Assembly (NCBI GenBank): GCA_035327585.1
Contig: DAOLDD010000012.1
Coordinates: forward strand, 33,203-97,202
Origin: JAMLJG01 sp035327585
GTDB lineage: Bacteria; Verrucomicrobiota; Kiritimatiellia; CAIVKH01
Length of the DNA: 64,000 nt
Reading direction: 5' to 3'
A model generated the notes under the pieces. The model saw only the letters and a list, made by a program, of their open reading frames with translations. It was not told the DNA's origin and searched no databases. Positions 59,903-64,000 of the stretch are shown piece by piece; the first letter of the stretch is position 1, and each line of letters starts with the position of its first letter. A program made the translations under genes and the position numbers.

Positions 59903-62697
59903 AGGGCTTTCCGCTTTGGGCGGAGGTGGATGTGGTGGTCATCGGCGGCGCGGTGGCCGGGTGTGCCGCCGCCATCGCGGCGCGGGGCGCGGGTGCGCGC
60001 GTGGCCGTACTCGCGGAACGGACCTTCGTCGGCGACGACATTGCCGGGACCTTCGAGCTGTGGCCCGGCGCGCCCGTGCGGCATCCGCTGGCATGCGCGA
60101 TCTGGCCGGACGACCAGCCGTCCATGCCGCTGCACGCCAAGGGGGCGCTGGAGGATGCGCTGCTCGGCGCGGGCTGCGACTATCTGCTGGGCTCGGGGCT
60201 TACACATGTACTCCGCGATGCGCAGGGTCGTCTCGCAGGCGTGTTGGTGGCGACCAGCGGCGGCGTGCTCGCCGTGGCGGCCCGCATCCTGATCGACGCC
60301 ACGCGCCACGGACTCGTGGCCGCCGCCGCGGGACACGCGTCGTCTCGTCCACCGCGATTTGAGGCCGGGCTCGTGGTGCTGGGCGATCCACCCCCCGGCG
60401 CACAGTTGCTCGGCAACGTCACCGCGCCGAGTCGCTGGCTTGGCGGGAAACGCGTCGATGCGTGGCGCGTACAGACCCCGTTCGACGCGGATGCGGGCGA
60501 GGCCGCGGGGTGGGGCCGGGCCGAGTCGGATTTACGGGCACGCGTATTTACGCCGGGACAGTTGCGCGCGGCGGACCTGTTCACGTGGGGCGATGCGGGG
60601 GAGTCATCCGCGCACTGGCTTGACGATGCGCTCGCGCGCGCGGTGTGCGATGCGCGCCCGCCCGCGGAACGATTTGCGGAAGGCGAACGGATCGGCGTCG
60701 AGGCGGCGCGGCGAGCGGACGCGCTGACGGCGGCCCGGCCGATACAGGCGGTGTGCCGCGGCGGGGTGCGGCGCGCGGGGCTGGGTTGGCTGCCCGAGGC
60801 GCCGCGGTTCGCGGGGTGTGATCACCTCGAATTGGAAGGCGCGGATGTGCTTCCGTCGCTCGGCGCGTGGGACGTGGCCGTGTTGGGCGGCGGGACGTCC
60901 GGTGCGCCAGCGGCCCTGGCCGCGGCGCGCGAAGGTGTGCGTACGCTCGTGGTCGAGGCGGCGCCCGGCCTCGGCGGCGTCGGCACGCAGGGCATGATCG
61001 GCGCCTATTTCGCGGGCTATCGCGGCGGCTTCACGCGGCAGATCGATCTCGGAGTCGCGGCGATGGGCGAGGGCGGATACGGGCCGGACGAAGGCGCCTG
61101 GAATGTGGAGTGGAAGGCCGCGTGGTATCTGCGCGAACTCCGCGCGAGGGGTGCCGATGTCTGGTTCGGCGTTCGCGGCGCGGGCTGTCTCGCTGACGGC
61201 GGCGTGGTGCGCGGCTTCGCAGTGACCACCCCGTGGGGTGCGGGCGCGGTCGACGCGGGGGTGTCCATCGACGCCGGCGGCTCCGCATCCCTCGCTGCAG
61301 CTGCGCGCGCGCCGGTCAATACGCTCGGCGCCGACCACGTCGCCGTGCAGGGCTCCGGCCTCGGGCCGCGCGAACTCACCGCGAACCACCGCAACAACGA
61401 CTGGACGTTCGTCGACGACGGGGACCCGGTGGATCTCACGCGCGCCTTCGTCGCGGCGCGCTCCAAGTGGCGCGGCGAGTTCGATGTCGCCCAGATTGTC
61501 GATATGCGCGAGCGCAGGCGGCTGCGCGCGGAGTACGACCTCGACCTGCTCGACATTCTCGCCGAACGCACGTTTCCCGACACGATCGCGCAGGCGCGTG
61601 CGCCCTTCGAGACGCATGGGCTGACGATTCACCCGGTCTTCTTCGTGCAGCCGCCGCCGGGCAAGGAGGTCCTGCTCGCTTCGCGCATCCCGTTGCGCGC
61701 GCTGTTGCCGCGCGGGCTGGAGGGCCTGCTCGTGGTTGGCCTCGGCATCGGCGCGCACCGCGACGCGGTCACGGTGATCCGTATGCAGGCCGACGTGCAG
61801 AACACCGGTTGGGCAGCGGGCTTGTGCGCGGTCCTCGCGGTGCGCGAACACTCGTGCCGCGTGCGCGCCGTGTCCGTGCGGGCGTTGCAGCGCAGGCTGG
61901 TCGACGCCGGGAGCGTACCGGCGGACGTGCTGGAGCAGGAGGATTCCTTTCCCGTTTCCGATGCCCGGTTGCAGGAGGCCGTCGCGGGCGGTCTTGCGGA
62001 TCATCGCAGTCTGGCGCTCGTGTTTGCGCATCTGGAGCGCGCGCGTCCGCTGGTGCGTACCGCGTTTGAGACGGCGCACATGCCGGCGCTTCGCCAGCGG
62101 CTGGCCGTGTGTCTTGGCGTGATGGGCGATGCCGCGGCGGCCGACGCGCTGGCGGAGCACATCGACGCCTCCGTATGGGACGAAGGCTGGACCTTCGCCG
62201 GCATGGAGCAGTGGGGGCACAGCCTCAGCCCGCTCGACGGCATGCTCATCGCGTTGGGCCGGACCGGTGCGCGCCGCCATGCCTCCGTGGTCGCGCGAAA
62301 AATGGCGGAACTCGGGCCGGACCCCGCGTTGTCGCACGCGCGCGCCGTCGCGCTCGCCGCGGCGGGGCTCGGCGACCCCGCGCTTGCGGGCGGCGTGCAG
62401 CGGTTGCTGGAACTGCCGGGCGTGTCGGGTCACCACCAGGCGCGGCTTGCGGAAGCGGCGCGCGAGCGCGACCCCGATCCCAACGCGAACCGCGATCGCA
62501 ACGCCGCGCTGCGCGAATTGTTCCTCGCGCGGGCGCTCTGGCAGCTCGGCGATCCCGCAGGCGTCGCAGGTCGCATCCTGCGCGCCTATGCGGAGGACCT
62601 GCGCGGCCATTTCAGCCGCCACGCGGGCGCCGTACTCGCTGAACCCGCCGGTTCCGCGCCCGGCTGGGACGCCCTCCGCCGCGCGAACCTCGCGTGA
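59884..62697 (+). CDS. Double FAD-domain oxidoreductase with helical-repeat C-terminus
   Basis: A 937-residue protein with two dinucleotide-binding folds: VDVVVIGGAVAGCAAAIAA at about residue 15, and WDVAVLGGGTSGAPAALAAA at about 330 followed by GLGGVGTQGMIGAYFAGYRG. The second unit ends in the FAD-contact block LEGLLVVGLGIGAHRDAVTV. Residues from about 660 onward are helical repeats of HEAT type (VRALQRRLVDAG; LRQRLAVCLGVMGDAAAADAL). Single FAD_oxidored proteins are common, so the duplication plus repeat tail is unusual. The substrate is unknown; co-translation with a GH92-like gene suggests a sugar. ATG 59884 has GGAGG 10 nt upstream; ATG 59899 is possible. Confidence 0.78.
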   Translation: MGTFPMKGFPLWAEVDVVVIGGAVAGCAAAIAARGAGARVAVLAERTFVGDDIAGTFELWPGAPVRHPLACAIWPDDQPSMPLHAKGALEDALLGAGCDYLLGSGLTHVLRDAQGRLAGVLVATSGGVLAVAARILIDATRHGLVAAAAGHASSRPPRFEAGLVVLGDPPPGAQLLGNVTAPSRWLGGKRVDAWRVQTPFDADAGEAAGWGRAESDLRARVFTPGQLRAADLFTWGDAGESSAHWLDDALARAVCDARPPAERFAEGERIGVEAARRADALTAARPIQAVCRGGVRRAGLGWLPEAPRFAGCDHLELEGADVLPSLGAWDVAVLGGGTSGAPAALAAAREGVRTLVVEAAPGLGGVGTQGMIGAYFAGYRGGFTRQIDLGVAAMGEGGYGPDEGAWNVEWKAAWYLRELRARGADVWFGVRGAGCLADGGVVRGFAVTTPWGAGAVDAGVSIDAGGSASLAAAARAPVNTLGADHVAVQGSGLGPRELTANHRNNDWTFVDDGDPVDLTRAFVAARSKWRGEFDVAQIVDMRERRRLRAEYDLDLLDILAERTFPDTIAQARAPFETHGLTIHPVFFVQPPPGKEVLLASRIPLRALLPRGLEGLLVVGLGIGAHRDAVTVIRMQADVQNTGWAAGLCAVLAVREHSCRVRAVSVRALQRRLVDAGSVPADVLEQEDSFPVSDARLQEAVAGGLADHRSLALVFAHLERARPLVRTAFETAHMPALRQRLAVCLGVMGDAAAADALAEHIDASVWDEGWTFAGMEQWGHSLSPLDGMLIALGRTGARRHASVVARKMAELGPDPALSHARAVALAAAGLGDPALAGGVQRLLELPGVSGHHQARLAEAARERDPDPNANRDRNAALRELFLARALWQLGDPAGVAGRILRAYAEDLRGHFSRHAGAVLAEPAGSAPGWDALRRANLA

Positions 62698-63040
62698 TCC
62701 TGGGAACCGTGCTTCCGCGAATTCACGCGAATGGACCGGCGACCGGCACCTCGTCCCCGTCCTCCTCGTCGTCCTCGGATTTTCAACCACGAATGGACAC
62801 CAATCGGCACGAATACGGACCCCCGCCGCGCTCGCTCACTGAATACTGATTACTGGTCACTGCTTACCGGTCACCGGTCACTGGTTACTGATTACTGAAT
62901 ACTGATCACTGGTTACTGAACACTGAACACTTCTCCCCCTTGCCGCCCGCCCCGCCTCCGCCTACACTCCACCCGCCAGTCCGGCCACGCCCTCCGGCGG
63001 ATGGGAACGACGTTGACCATATTCGGTGGGATGGGGGCAG
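62698..63040. repeat. Gene-free stretch with decamer and heptamer repeats
   Basis: No gene seen. It holds a CGCGAATTCA/CGCGAATGGA decamer pair near 62717, a TTTCAACCACGAATGG phrase (62782-62819) and the heptamer array described separately. The rest (62930-63040) is plain GC-rich sequence. Confidence 0.6.
62838..62928. repeat. Thirteen tandem heptamers (ACTGATT type)
   Basis: Thirteen consecutive 7-bp units fit ACYGNNY without a break in phase: ACTGAAT, ACTGATT, ACTGGTC, ACTGCTT, ACCGGTC twice, ACTGGTT, ACTGATT, ACTGAAT, ACTGATC, ACTGGTT, ACTGAAC twice. Bases 1, 2 and 4 are invariant. Confidence 0.85.
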
Positions 63041-63310
63041 ATGAATGACGATCGGGAAATGAAGTACGAACTGACTCAGCATGCGAGGAATGTCCTGCTC
63101 GAGCGTGAAATCGACATGGCATGGCTTGAGCGTGTGTTGATTGCGCCCCAACTGGTGGAGCCGGACAGCTGCGATCCCGAGCTGGTTCATCATTTGGGCG
63201 TGATTTCGCAGTGTGGCAATCGGGTCCTGCGTGTGGTAATTAATACCAGCGTCAGTCCGGTGCGGGTCGTGACCGTTTATTTTGACCGCGGAATGAGAGG
63301 CAAGCTATGA
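63041..63310 (+). CDS. DUF4258 domain protein (toxin-like partner)
   Basis: An 89-residue basic-rich protein matching the DUF4258 pattern: KYELTQHARNVLLEREIDMAWLE with the conserved His-Ala start, a middle HHLGVISQCGNRVLRVVINT and the final VRVVTVYFDRGMRGKL. The fold is related to small RelE/BrnT-like toxins, but activity is not established. It overlaps the DUF2283 gene by 4 bp (ATGA), an arrangement common in toxin-antitoxin pairs. ATG 63041 is used; ATG 63059 (MKYELTQ) is a good alternative, as the family starts there. Flanked on both sides by short repeats. Confidence 0.75.
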   Translation: MNDDREMKYELTQHARNVLLEREIDMAWLERVLIAPQLVEPDSCDPELVHHLGVISQCGNRVLRVVINTSVSPVRVVTVYFDRGMRGKL

Positions 63311-63507
63311 AACTGAAAGTGGATGAGAGCGCTGATGCGCTGTACCTGCGCCTTGATGATTCACGCGTCGTGGAGTCGGAGGAGGTTTCTCCCGGCGTTG
63401 TGCTGGATTTTGACGACAAGAACCAGGTGGTGGGTGTGGAAATCCTGAGGCTTTCCCAGCGCGCTCCCCGCCTGAACCTGAAGGAACTTCAGTTCCAAAC
63501 CGCGTGA
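63307..63507 (+). CDS. DUF2283 domain protein
   Basis: A 66-residue acidic protein with the full DUF2283 pattern: MKLKVDESADALYLRLDD, then VSPGVVLDFDDKNQVVGVEIL. DUF2283 proteins commonly follow DUF4258 proteins and are suspected antitoxin-like partners; this is not proven. The start overlaps the DUF4258 stop, so the two are translated together. Confidence 0.8.
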   Translation: MKLKVDESADALYLRLDDSRVVESEEVSPGVVLDFDDKNQVVGVEILRLSQRAPRLNLKELQFQTA

Positions 63508-64000
63508 GCATCGCGGTCCTTTACCGACCGCCTCGCACCGGCCATCAGTGCCATCGGACTCTTTAACCGCGGATTAACGCGGATTAATTGAGGGTTGAGG
63601 CGGGGGTGGGGGCTGGTTCCGATCAACCGCAGATAGCGCAGATTTCCCAGATGGGGAGCGGGCGACTTCCGTTAATCCGGTTAATCCCGTCCCTCCTCCT
63701 TCCGTGGTCATTCGGAAGGAGCCCACGGAAGAGGACGGACATTTTTAGACGGGATAAACGGGATTTACGGGATGGGGGGGGCTCCTCTCCGTCCCCGTTC
63801 ACGTACACATGCGCGTTCACGTTCACGATCCGATGTGTTTCGGGAACGTGAACGTGAACGGGAACGTGAACGGAAACCGGTGGATGTTCAGGCCGTTAAA
63901 ATTCCGCGCGAAAAGTTTCAACGTCTGTAATTCCTTTTTTGGGGGCTTACAACGTCTGTAAAAACGATTTTGATTTCCGCCGGCGGAGCGGCGGAACTAC
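63508..64000. repeat. Gene-free right end packed with short tandem and inverted phrases
   Basis: No gene seen. In order it holds AACCGCGGATTAACGCGGAT (about 63559-63584), CCGCAGATAGCGCAGAT (about 63629), an inverted pair GTTAATCCGGTTAATCCCGT (63671-63690) / GACGGGATAAACGGGATTTA (63748-63773), and a hairpin of hexamer repeats (63793-63873). The last ~100 bases are unremarkable. Confidence 0.6.
63793..63873. repeat. Hairpin built from GTGAAC hexamer repeats
   Basis: The left arm (63793-63827) carries CGTTCACGTTCACG. The right arm (63841-63873) carries GAACGTGAACGTGAACGGGA. The arms are reverse complements of the same 6-bp repeat, separated by about 13 bases. Confidence 0.65.

Noticed and set aside
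60604..62790. A 728-residue minus-strand frame opposite the double-FAD gene
   Set aside because: No domain, biased composition; the plus strand has two FAD motifs.
63234..63247. GGTAATTAATACC-like palindrome in the DUF4258 gene
   Set aside because: It encodes the conserved VVINT stretch of the protein and is more likely chance than an operator.

Overview
The window is GC-rich bacterial DNA given over almost entirely to carbohydrate use and secreted surface proteins. Three traits together point to the PVC superphylum, most likely Kiritimatiellota or Verrucomicrobiota: PEP-CTERM sorted proteins, pseudopilin-like proteins of the prepilin-cleavage/H-X9-DG type, and large sets of glycosidases beside FAD-dependent, Gfo/Idh/MocA and ThuA proteins. 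That placement is an inference, because there is no rRNA or marker gene. I found no tRNA, rRNA, CRISPR array or insertion sequence. About 38 protein genes are supported.

Layout. (1) 1-18.2 kb: a sodium:solute symporter cut by the left edge and a GH130 phosphorylase are divergent from a PEP-CTERM lectin-like protein. Next comes an overlapping five-gene operon (double-lectin protein, PEP-CTERM protein, small partner protein, pseudopilin, six-hairpin glycosidase). A GntR/LacI-type regulator and an FAD oxidoreductase follow, divergent from a fourth lectin-like domain and a 1227-residue secreted GH with a CBM9-like tail. A palindromic operator-like sequence lies before each of the three lectin-domain genes and before the regulator itself, which suggests one autoregulated glycan-uptake regulon. 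(2) 18.2-28.2 kb: a leftward operon (IclR regulator, an 860-residue uncharacterised protein, arabinose-isomerase-like enzyme, GlcD-like and GlcF-like oxidase subunits) is divergent from an alpha-L-rhamnosidase (GH78). (3) 28.2-36.1 kb: mannosylglucose phosphorylase, GH27 alpha-galactosidase, AraC regulator, ThuA protein, sialate O-acetylesterase-like protein, GH1, and an orphan GH3 C-terminal domain. (4) 36.4-46.7 kb: a 3159-residue beta-helix/autotransporter-repeat protein and its small partner. (5) 46.6-55.3 kb: a leftward five-gene operon (GH42-like protein, CehA-type metallohydrolase, clan-A glycosidase, GH43-like, Gfo/Idh/MocA). (6) 55.6-62.7 kb: pseudopilin, membrane protein and histidine phosphatase leftward; GH92 alpha-mannosidase and a double-FAD oxidoreductase rightward. 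(7) 62.7-64 kb: short-phrase repeats around a DUF4258/DUF2283 pair.

How it fits together. Mannose chemistry recurs (two different GH130 phosphorylases, GH92, GH27), with rhamnose (GH78) and beta-glucoside (GH1) side activities. This fits stepwise breakdown of galactomannan- or glycoprotein-like glycans, with sugar entry through the Na+ symporter. No SusC/SusD pair is present. The secreted ConA-lectin-like proteins, co-regulated with phosphorylase and transporter, are candidates for the glycan-capture role. A recurring arrangement (large secreted protein with a shared C-terminal module, followed by a ~260-residue secreted partner) appears at 4.4-8.5 kb and again at 36.4-46.7 kb and is the least explained feature of the window.
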